From contig JACPRK010000105.1 in assembly GCA_016190005.1 (NCBI GenBank), positions 30,955 to 94,954 of the forward strand: 64,000 nt of DNA, read 5' to 3'. Source of the DNA: Candidatus Wallbacteria bacterium (GTDB taxonomy: Bacteria > Muiribacteriota > UBA6191 > JACPRK01). Of the stretch, positions 26,578 through 34,048 are shown one piece after another. Position numbers and translations under genes: made by a program. Position 1 is the first letter of the stretch. Each line of letters opens with the position of its first letter. The notes under the pieces are model-generated. The model had not been told where the DNA came from. It did not search any database and saw nothing but the letters and a program-made list of their open reading frames with translations.

Positions 26578-26689
26578 CAGGCTTGAGGAGTGAGGCTTCA
26601 GGAGTCAGGCTTCAGGAGTCAGGAGTCAGGCTTCAGGAGTCAGGCTTCAGGAGTCAGGAGTCAGGCTTCAGGAGTCAGGAGTCAGGAGT
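26578..26689. repeat. Heptanucleotide array, 16 units (CAGGAGT/CAGGCTT)
   Basis: Sixteen consecutive 7 bp units alternate between CAGGAGT and CAGGCTT, the first three slightly degenerate. A second small array (CTACTGG units, about 26737-26757) follows, and the stop codon of the - strand gene ending at 26750 lies inside it. The two arrays and the terminator occupy nearly the whole convergent spacer. Unlike CRISPR, there are no spacers. Confidence 0.92.
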
Positions 26690-26749
26690 CAGGGAGCAGG
26701 GCTGGTGCAGGGAAAGCGTCCTGCATGCTCCGTCCCTACTGGCTACTGG

Positions 26750-27553
26750 CTACTCCAGGTCGGCGACGACGGGATAGTGGTCGCTGGCGCTGTCGGCGGG
26801 CGGGTCGGTGACGACACGGCTCCCCCGAAGGCGGGGGACGAGCGAGGGGCCGAGCAGGATGAAGTCGATGCGGAGGCGAGCCTGCTCGGGGGACGCGTGG
26901 ACGGGGGTGGGGTCCGTGGGGCCTGGGAGCTCGGGGTTGGCGTGGCGGAAGGCGTCGATGAGGCCGGCGCGGGCCAGCAGTGCGCCGGGAGTCGTGTCGA
27001 GCAGGCCGTCCGGTGTCAGGAGCCGCAGGGGCCAGCCGCCGGGGGGAGGGGGCAGCTTGGGGCGGTCGAACGGGGAGATGCTGTTCAGGTCTCCCATGAG
27101 GACGAGATCGGCCGAGGGCTCGACATGGCCCGCGAACCAGGAGAGGCATTCGGCCTCGGCGGAGCGCATCGTCGAGCTGAAGGGGTGAAGGTGCGTGGCC
27201 ACCACCACCAGGGGCCGGTTCCGGCCGGTCTCGACCGTGACGGCCAGGGCAGCGTGGTGGAAAGTGCCCCGGACTGCGTCGGCCCGTGCTACGGGCAGAG
27301 GCGGTCGCACGAAGACCCCGACGAAGTAGCTGCTTTCGGTCGGAAGGATGAATCCGCGCAGGCCGGTCAGCCGTTCGAAGGTGTAAAGGCGCTCGGAGCT
27401 GGCGCCGGGTCCGCCCGCGGCATGGAAACCGCAGGCTTCCGAAACGGCCAGGATGTCGGGCGCTTCGGAGCGGACCACTCGGGCCAGAGAGGTGAGCCGG
27501 TCGCCTCCGGGACCCAGTCCTCCATCCATCAGGTTGTACGTCATGAAGCGCAT
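26750..27553 (-). CDS. Endonuclease/exonuclease/phosphatase family protein
   Basis: 267 residues from ATG 27553 (MRFMTYNLMDGG). A complete EEP active site is visible: Asn in MTYNLMDGG, Glu in DILAVSEACG, His in VATHLHPFSS, Asp and Asn in LMGDLNSIS, Asp in LRIDFILLG, and Asp-His in SASDHYPVVAD. It cleaves phosphodiester or phosphomonoester bonds with a metal ion; the substrate could be nucleic acid, phospholipid or sugar phosphate. No signal peptide is seen with this start. A longer frame (TTG 27610) adds 19 residues that do not look conserved and would overlap the DnaA-box-like sites upstream. Confidence 0.83.
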   Translation of the reverse strand: MRFMTYNLMDGGLGPGGDRLTSLARVVRSEAPDILAVSEACGFHAAGGPGASSERLYTFERLTGLRGFILPTESSYFVGVFVRPPLPVARADAVRGTFHHAALAVTVETGRNRPLVVVATHLHPFSSTMRSAEAECLSWFAGHVEPSADLVLMGDLNSISPFDRPKLPPPPGGWPLRLLTPDGLLDTTPGALLARAGLIDAFRHANPELPGPTDPTPVHASPEQARLRIDFILLGPSLVPRLRGSRVVTDPPADSASDHYPVVADLE

Positions 27554-27584
27554 CTTCGAGGGCAGTCTACACCCGGTTGGGAAG

Positions 27585-27627
27585 ATATCCACAACGCCAT
27601 TTGTGCCCAAACTGCGAATGTGGATAA
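27585..27627. promoter_or_regulatory. Inverted pair of DnaA-box-like sites (possible operator)
   Basis: ATATCCACA (27585-27593, 8/9 to TTATCCACA) and TGTGGATAA (27619-27627, perfect on the - strand) face each other across 25 bp in the divergent spacer between the EEP gene and oleA. They could be DnaA boxes or an inverted-repeat operator. Confidence 0.5.
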
Positions 27628-27779
27628 CCGCGTCAAAGGTAGACTGATAAAGCCATCATGCAAGTCGACTGGGGAGTCGGGAGCTGGGCCCGTCGAGGTT
27701 GAAACCGAAATCTCTCGCATGCCGGTGGCGCATGGCGTAGAATCGGATGTCGACACTCCACGGAGGGCCCAAGATCTCC

Positions 27780-28799
27780 ATGCTCTACGATCGCGTCCAC
27801 ATCGAATCGCTAGCCCACGAGTTGCCGCCCCTGGTTGTCACCTCCGAGCAACTCGAGGAGAGGATTGCGCGCTGCTACGAGAAACTGGGAATGAAGCCCG
27901 GCTTCCTTCGCGAGAAGACCGGCATCGGGGAACGGCGTCTCTGGGAGCGCGGTGATCTGCTCAGCCGCTCCGCATCTTCGGTTGCCCGGCTTGCACTGGA
28001 CCGCACGAACCTGCAACCCCATGACATCGGCGCCATCGTGGTCTGCTCCATCTCCCACGAGAATGTGGAGCCAGCGACCGCCGTCATCTGCCACGAGAAC
28101 CTGGGTCTGCCGTACACGGCGGACGCCCACGACATTACCAACGCCTGCGCCGGCTGGGTCAACGGGCTACTCGAGGTCGCTAACAAGATTCAGCTCGGCC
28201 AGATCAAGGCTGGAATTGTCGTCACCTCCGAAGACATCTACCCAGCGCTGGATGCGACCATCAAGCAGCTGAACGACAATCCGGCCAAGGCCTTCTTCGA
28301 GAAGACCTTTGCGACCCTGACGATGGGTTCCGGGGCCGCCGCCGCCGTCCTCACGGATCGCTCGATCTCCAGCACGGAACACCGGTTCCTGGGCGCCACC
28401 CAGATGACCTTTTCGCAGCACAACCGGCTCTGCCGCCTGCAGGTCCCCGATGGGCCCGTTTTGACGGACTGCTGGGGGCTGCTGATGGCGGGCCTGGAGC
28501 CTGCCAAGAAGTGCTGGGAGGCTTTCCAAAGTGAAGTCGGTTGGAAGTCCTCGGATGTGGGCCTGTCGCTCTTCCACCAGGTGAGCCGCATGCACCGGGA
28601 CCTGATGTGCGACAACCTGGGGCTCAGCAAGGAGACCAACCCCACGACCTTCGAGCGCCTGGGAAACATCGGCACCTGCACCGTGCCGATCACGTGGTCC
28701 CTCGCCCAGGAGCAGGGCTTGCTCCAGACCGGTCAGAAGATCGCCATCAACTCGATTGGTAGCGGCATCGTGGTCATCATGGGCGGGGCAATCTGGTGA
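27780..28799 (+). CDS. oleA: OleA thiolase: head-to-head condensation of fatty acyl chains
   Basis: 339 residues, the length of known OleA. It belongs to the FabH/thiolase superfamily: nucleophile Cys123 in DITNACAGWVNG, His in LFHQVSRMH, Asn in GNIGTCTVPITW. OleA joins two fatty acyl-CoAs to a 2-alkyl-3-ketoalkanoic acid, the first step of long-chain olefin synthesis. I chose ATG 27780 because MLYDRVHIESLAH aligns with the start of Xanthomonas OleA as I remember it; ATG 27747 would add 11 residues. oleB, oleC and oleD lie on the opposite strand, converging on this gene, and this context is the main reason to prefer OleA over FabH. Confidence 0.85.
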   Translation: MLYDRVHIESLAHELPPLVVTSEQLEERIARCYEKLGMKPGFLREKTGIGERRLWERGDLLSRSASSVARLALDRTNLQPHDIGAIVVCSISHENVEPATAVICHENLGLPYTADAHDITNACAGWVNGLLEVANKIQLGQIKAGIVVTSEDIYPALDATIKQLNDNPAKAFFEKTFATLTMGSGAAAAVLTDRSISSTEHRFLGATQMTFSQHNRLCRLQVPDGPVLTDCWGLLMAGLEPAKKCWEAFQSEVGWKSSDVGLSLFHQVSRMHRDLMCDNLGLSKETNPTTFERLGNIGTCTVPITWSLAQEQGLLQTGQKIAINSIGSGIVVIMGGAIW

Positions 28800-28846
28800 G
28801 GCTTGAGGAGTGAGGCTCGAAGCCTGATCCCTGATCCCTGAAGCCT
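28797..28846. repeat. Degenerate heptamer array between oleA and oleD
   Basis: Units related to GAGGCTT, GAGGAGT, CCTGATC and CCTGAAG fill the 45 bp convergent gap and include or touch both stop codons. The units are of the same family as those at 18293 and 26578. Confidence 0.75.
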
Positions 28847-29828
28847 ACTGCTGCGTCTTCCACCAGGCGGCGAGGCGGTCCAGGCCCTCGGCGGTGGAGA
28901 CTCGGGGGGTGTAGCCGAAGTCTCGGCGGGCGCGCTCGATGCTGTAGTAGTGGGAGTGGGCCAGCTCGCAAGCGAGGAAGCGGGTCATGCGCGGTTCGCC
29001 AGCCAGGCCGAGCGCTCGATAGGTCGCTTCGCTGGCGGCGCCCAGGGCGTAGGCTGCCGAAAAGGGGATGCGCGCCCGCACTCCGGGCAGGTCCAGCCGC
29101 TTCAGCAGGTCGCCAATGAAGTCCCAGAGCCGCACGGGCTGGCCCTGAGTGATGAAGTACGCCTTTCCGGCGACCTCCTCGGACGCGGCAGCCTGCATGT
29201 GGGCTTCGGCGGCGTTCTCGACATAGACCACGTCGACGAGGTTCGAACCGTCGCCGACCTGCAAGAGCTGGCCGCGGCGCGCCCGATCGACCAGCCTGGG
29301 CAGCAGGCTCGCGTCCCGGGGGCCGAAGATGATGTGGGGCCTCAACGCGGTCGTGGTCAGGCCGCCGATGCCGTTGGCTGCCAGCACGCGCCGCTCCGAT
29401 TCTGCCTTCGTCTCCGGATAGAGCGCCAGGAAGCTAGCAGGGTAAGGCGTGGATTCGTCCAGCCCAGCCTGGTCGTGACCGTCGAAGATCACGCTGGGCG
29501 AGCTGGTGAAGACGAGCTTGCGCACTCCGGCCTCCCGGCACGCTTCCAGTACGTTGTCTGTGCCGGCCACGTTGGAGGCCCAGAAATCCTCGCGACTCCC
29601 GGCGAACCCGACGCGCGCCGCCACGTGGAAGACCGTGTCTCGGCCCTCGCACGCCTTCCGCACCGCGGCGCGGTCCGCAATGTCGCCGCGCGCGCAGCGC
29701 ACGCCCAATCGCTCCAGGTCGGGATAACTGCCCCTGGCCAGCACGGTGACGTCATCGTTCTGCGCCCTCAGCCGCTCGACGATGAATCGGCCGAGGAACC
29801 CGCCGCCGCCCGTGACCAGGGCTTTCAT
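28845..29828 (-). CDS. oleD: OleD: NAD(P)H-dependent 2-alkyl-3-ketoalkanoate reductase
   Basis: 327 residues of the extended short-chain dehydrogenase type (3-beta-HSD-like). The Rossmann motif is ALVTGGGGFLGRFI; the catalytic Tyr-x-x-x-Lys is in LYPETKAESERR; TSSPSVIFDG supplies the serine. OleD reduces the OleA product to a 2-alkyl-3-hydroxy acid. The ATG at 29828 overlaps the oleC stop (ATGA), so translation is probably coupled. It is the last gene of the pgl-pcs-oleBCD operon. Without the context it would only be called an NAD-dependent epimerase/dehydratase. Confidence 0.87.
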   Translation of the reverse strand: MKALVTGGGGFLGRFIVERLRAQNDDVTVLARGSYPDLERLGVRCARGDIADRAAVRKACEGRDTVFHVAARVGFAGSREDFWASNVAGTDNVLEACREAGVRKLVFTSSPSVIFDGHDQAGLDESTPYPASFLALYPETKAESERRVLAANGIGGLTTTALRPHIIFGPRDASLLPRLVDRARRGQLLQVGDGSNLVDVVYVENAAEAHMQAAASEEVAGKAYFITQGQPVRLWDFIGDLLKRLDLPGVRARIPFSAAYALGAASEATYRALGLAGEPRMTRFLACELAHSHYYSIERARRDFGYTPRVSTAEGLDRLAAWWKTQQ

Positions 29829-31489
29829 GAGGTCGGCAACTGCCCGGCCGCCCAGACGGCCAGGTCCTCCCGGCGGATTTTGGCGTTGTGGCGCACGTCG
29901 ACGGGAAAGCCCGGGTGGAAGAGCACGTGGTCGATGGGAACCGACCGCGCCCGGGCGCGCTCCAAGAGCTCGCGGGCCCAGCTCTGGCGATCGCGCGAGA
30001 AGCCCGGCTCGGGCTCGACGACCAGCACCGCAGCCTGGCCGAGCGTCGGAGACGGCACGCCGACCAGCGCGGTCCGGAAGACGCCTTCCGTGCCGTTGAA
30101 GTGGCCCTCGACCTGCACCGAGAAGAGCACCCGACCCTGCCGCGTGACCCGGTGCGCCTTGCGGCCGCAGAACCAGAGCCGCCCACGCTCGTCGAAGTAG
30201 CCCAGGTCCCCCATCCGGTGCCAGAAGCCGTCGCCGTCGGCGATCTTGGACAGCCGCGTGTGGTCGGGGCGCTCGAGGTACTCCCGGGCCGCCAGCGGCC
30301 CCCGCACTGTGATCTCGCCGACCTCTCCGCCCGGCATCTCGTGCGGCCCCCAGCCCTCGGGGCCCAGCGCCACGGGCTCTTCGGTGATCCTCAGGATGCG
30401 GACCTGGTTTTCGGGGAGCGGATGGCCGACGCAGGTGCCGGCGCCCTCCCGGCTGGCCGCCCACGTCTCGTCGAGCACCTCCGAGCCCGAGATGGTGCTG
30501 ACTCCCAGGCACTCGGTGGCGCCGTAGGGGGTGTGCACCTCACCGTTGGGGAGGAGCTTGCGCCAGGTCTGGAGGAGCTTCCCGGGGACCGGAGCGCCTG
30601 CCATCAGGATGCGCCGCACGGACGGCAGCTGGATGTTCCGTTCCTCGCACCAGCGGCCGACCCGGGTCCAGATTGCCGGGGAGCCGAAGGTGTGCGTAAC
30701 TCCCTGGTTCTCGATCGCTTCCACGATCCGGGCCGGATCGACCTGGGCCGGCCGCGTCGGGTCCATGTCGGGGATGACGGCCGTCGCCCCGAAGGCCGTG
30801 CTGAAGAGCACGAAGACCGGAAACGCGGTCAGATCTACTTCGTCGCTTCCGATGCCGTAGGCGCGCTGCTGCAACGAAACCTGGCCCTGGATCATCCCGT
30901 GAGTGAAGGGCACTCCCTTTGGCACGCCGGTGCTGCCGGAGGTGAAGAAGATTGCGGCCGTCTCGTCGGCGCCCGTGTCGGCGACGGGGAACTCGCCCGT
31001 TTTGCCGGCGCCGAGCCTTTCCAGCGGAGTGGCGCCTAGCCCCCAGCCGCCTCCGACCAGGATCGGAATCGTCACGCTGCGGAAGGCCGATGGAAACAGG
31101 AACCGGGCCAGCTGCGCGCGTGCGATTCCGATGAACCCCTTCGGCGCGGCTTCCCGGAAGCAGGCCAGCATCGCGCCGCGCCCCATCCCCGGGTCCACGA
31201 AGATCGGCACGGCGCCGACCTTGAAGAGCGCGAACGCGATCGCCACGAACTCCAGCGAAGGGCGCACCATCATCGCCGTGCGCACGCCGCGCCCCAGCCC
31301 CAGTTCCACGAAACTGTGCGCTAGCCGGTCGGCCTCGCGGTCGAGCTGCGCGAAGGTCAGATGCGAGTAGGCGACACGGCCGGCGGCGTCCCGGCTCGCA
31401 GGGAAGACGACGGCTCGCTTGTGGGGCGTCTGGCGCGCTCTCAGCGGCAGGTAGGCGGCGACGTTGACGCCTCCGATGGCCGTCGTCAC
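29825..31489 (-). CDS. oleC: OleC: ATP-dependent beta-lactone synthetase (acyl-AMP ligase family)
   Basis: 554 residues. The adenylate-forming core shows IFFTSGSTGVPKGV (P-loop), TPYGATECLGVS and GFWHRMGDLGYFDERGRL, with the C-terminal lid after GRKAHRV. OleC converts the 2-alkyl-3-hydroxy acid from OleD into a cis-beta-lactone. The GTG start at 31489 overlaps the oleB stop (GTGA); a further open frame upstream is only the shadow of neighbouring genes. Length and the adjacent oleB and oleD fit known ole clusters. Confidence 0.9.
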   Translation of the reverse strand: MTTAIGGVNVAAYLPLRARQTPHKRAVVFPASRDAAGRVAYSHLTFAQLDREADRLAHSFVELGLGRGVRTAMMVRPSLEFVAIAFALFKVGAVPIFVDPGMGRGAMLACFREAAPKGFIGIARAQLARFLFPSAFRSVTIPILVGGGWGLGATPLERLGAGKTGEFPVADTGADETAAIFFTSGSTGVPKGVPFTHGMIQGQVSLQQRAYGIGSDEVDLTAFPVFVLFSTAFGATAVIPDMDPTRPAQVDPARIVEAIENQGVTHTFGSPAIWTRVGRWCEERNIQLPSVRRILMAGAPVPGKLLQTWRKLLPNGEVHTPYGATECLGVSTISGSEVLDETWAASREGAGTCVGHPLPENQVRILRITEEPVALGPEGWGPHEMPGGEVGEITVRGPLAAREYLERPDHTRLSKIADGDGFWHRMGDLGYFDERGRLWFCGRKAHRVTRQGRVLFSVQVEGHFNGTEGVFRTALVGVPSPTLGQAAVLVVEPEPGFSRDRQSWARELLERARARSVPIDHVLFHPGFPVDVRHNAKIRREDLAVWAAGQLPTS

Positions 31490-32382
31490 CGCAGCGGATT
31501 CTCCTCCAGGAAGCGGGCGATCCGGGGAACGATCCGCTCGTGGGCGTCCTCCAGGACGTAGTGGCCTGCGTCGGCGAACCGTTCCACCGCTGCCGCCGGG
31601 AAGAGCTCGATGAACCGATCGAGGAACCCCGGATGGAAGCAGAAGTCCTTCATCCCCCAGGCGATGAGCATCGGACGATCGCGCAGGGCTGGGAGCGCTT
31701 GCTCGATGCGCTGGATTTCGACGAAGCTCGGGTCGGAAGGACCGAAGGGAATGTCCTGGACGAAGCGGTGCACGGCGACGCGGTTGGCCCAGGAGTCGTA
31801 CGGAGCGAGGTACCCCGCCTTCACATCTGGAGTCAATCGCTCCGGATGGGCGGTTGCCCAGTGAAGCGCCGCCAGGCAGAAGGTGTTCATGCCCCGGATG
31901 GCCAGATCGCCGAAGACCGGAATACGGCAGCTCTGGATGGTCCAGGGGAAGTAGAGACCGGCCGGGCGCGTATAGGCGGCCGTATTCAACAGGACGATTC
32001 GCCGGACCCTCCCGGGATTGCGCGTGGCGAAACCCATCCCGATGGGCCCGCCCCAGTCGTGCAGTACCAGCGTGATCCGGTCGAGCTCGAGCCGCTCGAC
32101 CAGCCGCTCCACGTTGGCGACATGCGTGGCGAGCGTGTAGGCGTACTCCTGGGGCTTGTCGGAGAGGCCGCATCCTACGTGGTCGAGGGCGATGGCGCGC
32201 CAGCGGTCCCTCAAGCCGAGTACCAGATTCCGGTAGTAGAAGGACCAGGTCGGGTTCCCGTGCAGCATCAGGACGGGCTCCCCGCTTCCCTCGTCGACGT
32301 AATGCTGACGAGCGCCGGGCGTCTCTGACCAATGCGACTGGAAAGGGTAAAGATGTCTGAATGGCGCAGTGTCCGGGATCAT
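31486..32382 (-). CDS. oleB: OleB: beta-lactone decarboxylase (haloalkane-dehalogenase-like hydrolase)
   Basis: 298 residues, alpha/beta hydrolase. The oxyanion region is LMLHGNPTWSFYYRNLV and the nucleophile elbow TLVLHDWGGPIGMGF has Asp in place of Ser, as in haloalkane dehalogenases and OleB. The C-terminal His is in FADAGHYVLEDAHE. OleB breaks the OleC beta-lactone into a cis-olefin and CO2. ATG 32382 overlaps the pcs stop (ATGA). In some bacteria OleB and OleC are fused; here they are separate. Confidence 0.88.
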   Translation of the reverse strand: MIPDTAPFRHLYPFQSHWSETPGARQHYVDEGSGEPVLMLHGNPTWSFYYRNLVLGLRDRWRAIALDHVGCGLSDKPQEYAYTLATHVANVERLVERLELDRITLVLHDWGGPIGMGFATRNPGRVRRIVLLNTAAYTRPAGLYFPWTIQSCRIPVFGDLAIRGMNTFCLAALHWATAHPERLTPDVKAGYLAPYDSWANRVAVHRFVQDIPFGPSDPSFVEIQRIEQALPALRDRPMLIAWGMKDFCFHPGFLDRFIELFPAAAVERFADAGHYVLEDAHERIVPRIARFLEENPLR

Positions 32383-33119
32383 GCTGGGGTCGCCTCCGGC
32401 GAGCTGGCGGCCCCGAACTGGAGCCAGAACGACATCCCGAAGTAGTACGCCACATACGCCAGCGAGGCCGTGACGAGCCCCCTGGGCGGGTGATCGAGCT
32501 GGAGCAGCACGACGAAGATGGCAAAGAACCAGACGCACGTGAGCACAACGTTGAGCTTCTGGAAGTGCGGGGTCTTCGACGGGTAGAGGCACTTGAGGGG
32601 AGCGAACACCGCGAGCGCCAGGAGCGCGAAGACCAGCGCGTTGGTCCAGCGGGGCAGCCCGAGCAGATAGGCGTAGAGCACGGCGACGTTCCAGTACGAC
32701 GGAAACCCGGTGAAGTAGCCGTCGTCGGTCTTCGCGCGCTCCGAGCAGAAGCCGTAGCCGCTGGCCAGCAGTGCGAGCAGGAGCGCGGGAAGCCCCGTGT
32801 CGCCGACTAGCTCCAGGCGCCACGCCAGATAGAGCGGCACGAAGACGTAGTTGAGGTAGTCGGTGATGTCGTCCAGCTTTCGCCCGTCGAAATCGGGAGT
32901 GCCCCGGCGAACGTCCACGGCGCGGGCGAGCGTGCCGTCGGTGCAGTCGATGAAGAAGGCCGCAAACATCCACCAGAAGGCGGCTCGGGCATCGGCGTTC
33001 ACGGCGGCCAGGAGCCCCAGGAACGCGATCGGCAGCCCCAGCCCCGTGTAGAGGTGCACGCACCAGGAGAGCACGGCGCGCGTTCGGTCGGTCATCTGGA
33101 GCGGGCCCACCGGCGTCAC
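32379..33119 (-). CDS. pcs: Phosphatidylcholine-synthase-like CDP-alcohol phosphatidyltransferase
   Basis: 246 residues with about six to eight hydrophobic helices. The CDP-alcohol phosphotransferase motif D-x2-D-G-x2-A-R-x-n-G-x3-D-x3-D appears as DCTDGTLARAVDV followed by DFDGRKLDDITDYLNY. The segment GYFTGFPSYWNVAVLY closely resembles the ENFFSGFP-x-x-WN element of rhizobial Pcs, which makes phosphatidylcholine from CDP-diacylglycerol and choline. Other CDP-alcohol enzymes remain possible. GTG 33119 overlaps the pgl stop, in line with the other junctions; ATG 33095 is an equally plausible start. Confidence 0.78.
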   Translation of the reverse strand: MTPVGPLQMTDRTRAVLSWCVHLYTGLGLPIAFLGLLAAVNADARAAFWWMFAAFFIDCTDGTLARAVDVRRGTPDFDGRKLDDITDYLNYVFVPLYLAWRLELVGDTGLPALLLALLASGYGFCSERAKTDDGYFTGFPSYWNVAVLYAYLLGLPRWTNALVFALLALAVFAPLKCLYPSKTPHFQKLNVVLTCVWFFAIFVVLLQLDHPPRGLVTASLAYVAYYFGMSFWLQFGAASSPEATPA

Positions 33120-33886
33120 CAGGTCGAAAGGGGTGCGCTCCGGGGCGACAAGAGTGACGCAGCGGCCGTGTCGAGGAACCAGAGCACGCGTCCTCGGGCC
33201 GAGAGCAGAAGCTGGGCCGGTAGCCGCGACGGATCCGGCGGCGACTCCAGGACCTCCTTGACGACCGCGGCTTTCTCCTGGCCGCATGCGAGGAGCACGA
33301 CGCGATTGGCCGCCAGCAGCACCGCCGGCGAGAAGCTGATCCGCTCGATCGGCTGTACCGGGGCCCGCGTGTGCAGCACGAGGCGGTCCTTGTTCTCCAG
33401 AGCCTTGGAGCCAGGGAATAGCGAGGCGATGTGCGCGTCGAGGCCCAGGCCCAGGTAGACGATGTCGAAGCGCGGAATCGCCGGGGCCGACGTTCCGGTG
33501 ACAAGCCGAAGGGTCGCCTCGTAGCTGGCCGCGATGGTCTTGGGAGCACCGGCCTCGACCGGCGGCTTGTGCAGGTGCTCGGGCGCCAGGGGCAGCCGAT
33601 CGAGCAGCTGGCGCAGCGCCGCTCCGTGGTTGCTGTCGGCCGATTCGACGGGCACGCAGCGCTCGTCGCTCCAGTAGATGTCGAGCCGCTCCCAGGGAAC
33701 GTTGCCGGCGTTCGACTTGTCTTCCAGCGCAGCCAGCAGATAGCGCGCCGTGGAGCCTCCCGAAAAGGCCACGTGCAGCCGGTCGCCGCGGGATGGCGTT
33801 TCGCGGGCCGCGCGGAGCAGCTCGTTGGCCGCCTTCGACCCCACGAGGCGCGCGTCGGGAGCGATGGCGATTTCGGGTACGTTCAT
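33116..33886 (-). CDS. pgl: 6-phosphogluconolactonase
   Basis: 256 residues of the NagB/DevB type. Hallmarks are HVAFSGGSTARYLL, IYWSDERCVPVESADSNHG and VYLGLGLDAHIASLFPGS. It hydrolyses 6-phosphogluconolactone in the oxidative pentose-phosphate pathway, which yields NADPH. No zwf or gnd is nearby; instead it heads the pcs-oleBCD operon with 4 bp overlap. Supplying NADPH for OleD and lipid synthesis would be one explanation, but that is inference. Confidence 0.92.
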   Translation of the reverse strand: MNVPEIAIAPDARLVGSKAANELLRAARETPSRGDRLHVAFSGGSTARYLLAALEDKSNAGNVPWERLDIYWSDERCVPVESADSNHGAALRQLLDRLPLAPEHLHKPPVEAGAPKTIAASYEATLRLVTGTSAPAIPRFDIVYLGLGLDAHIASLFPGSKALENKDRLVLHTRAPVQPIERISFSPAVLLAANRVVLLACGQEKAAVVKEVLESPPDPSRLPAQLLLSARGRVLWFLDTAAASLLSPRSAPLSTW

Positions 33887-33922
33887 CGGGAGCTTTCTGG
33901 GCCAGGGGCGCAGTGCGCGCTA

Positions 33923-33951
33923 GGTATAGCAGCGGCGATTGCAAATCGCAA
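33923..33951 (-). promoter_or_regulatory. Candidate promoter of the pgl-pcs-oleBCD operon
   Basis: Reading on the - strand: TTGCGA (33951-33946), 17 bp, TATACC (33928-33923). A perfect palindrome GCGATT-GCA-AATCGC (33935-33949) overlaps the -35 element and could be an operator serving this promoter and the divergent gene at 34049. Confidence 0.5.
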
Positions 33952-34048
33952 GGCCCCCTGATAACGTCCTCCGAGGCCGGCTCGAGCTTCTGCCGACCGG
34001 CGCGCCGCGGGCGCCCAGCCTCCGGCTGCCGACCCCCAGGGAGTTTCC

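Noticed and set aside
26578..26689. CRISPR-like array
   Set aside because: Units are seven bases and directly adjacent, without spacers; no cas gene is present.
27585..27627. Chromosomal replication origin
   Set aside because: Only two boxes, no AT-rich unwinding element, and no dnaA, dnaN or parAB nearby.
27747..27779. Upstream ATG as start of oleA
   Set aside because: No ribosome site, and the N terminus from 27780 aligns with known OleA.
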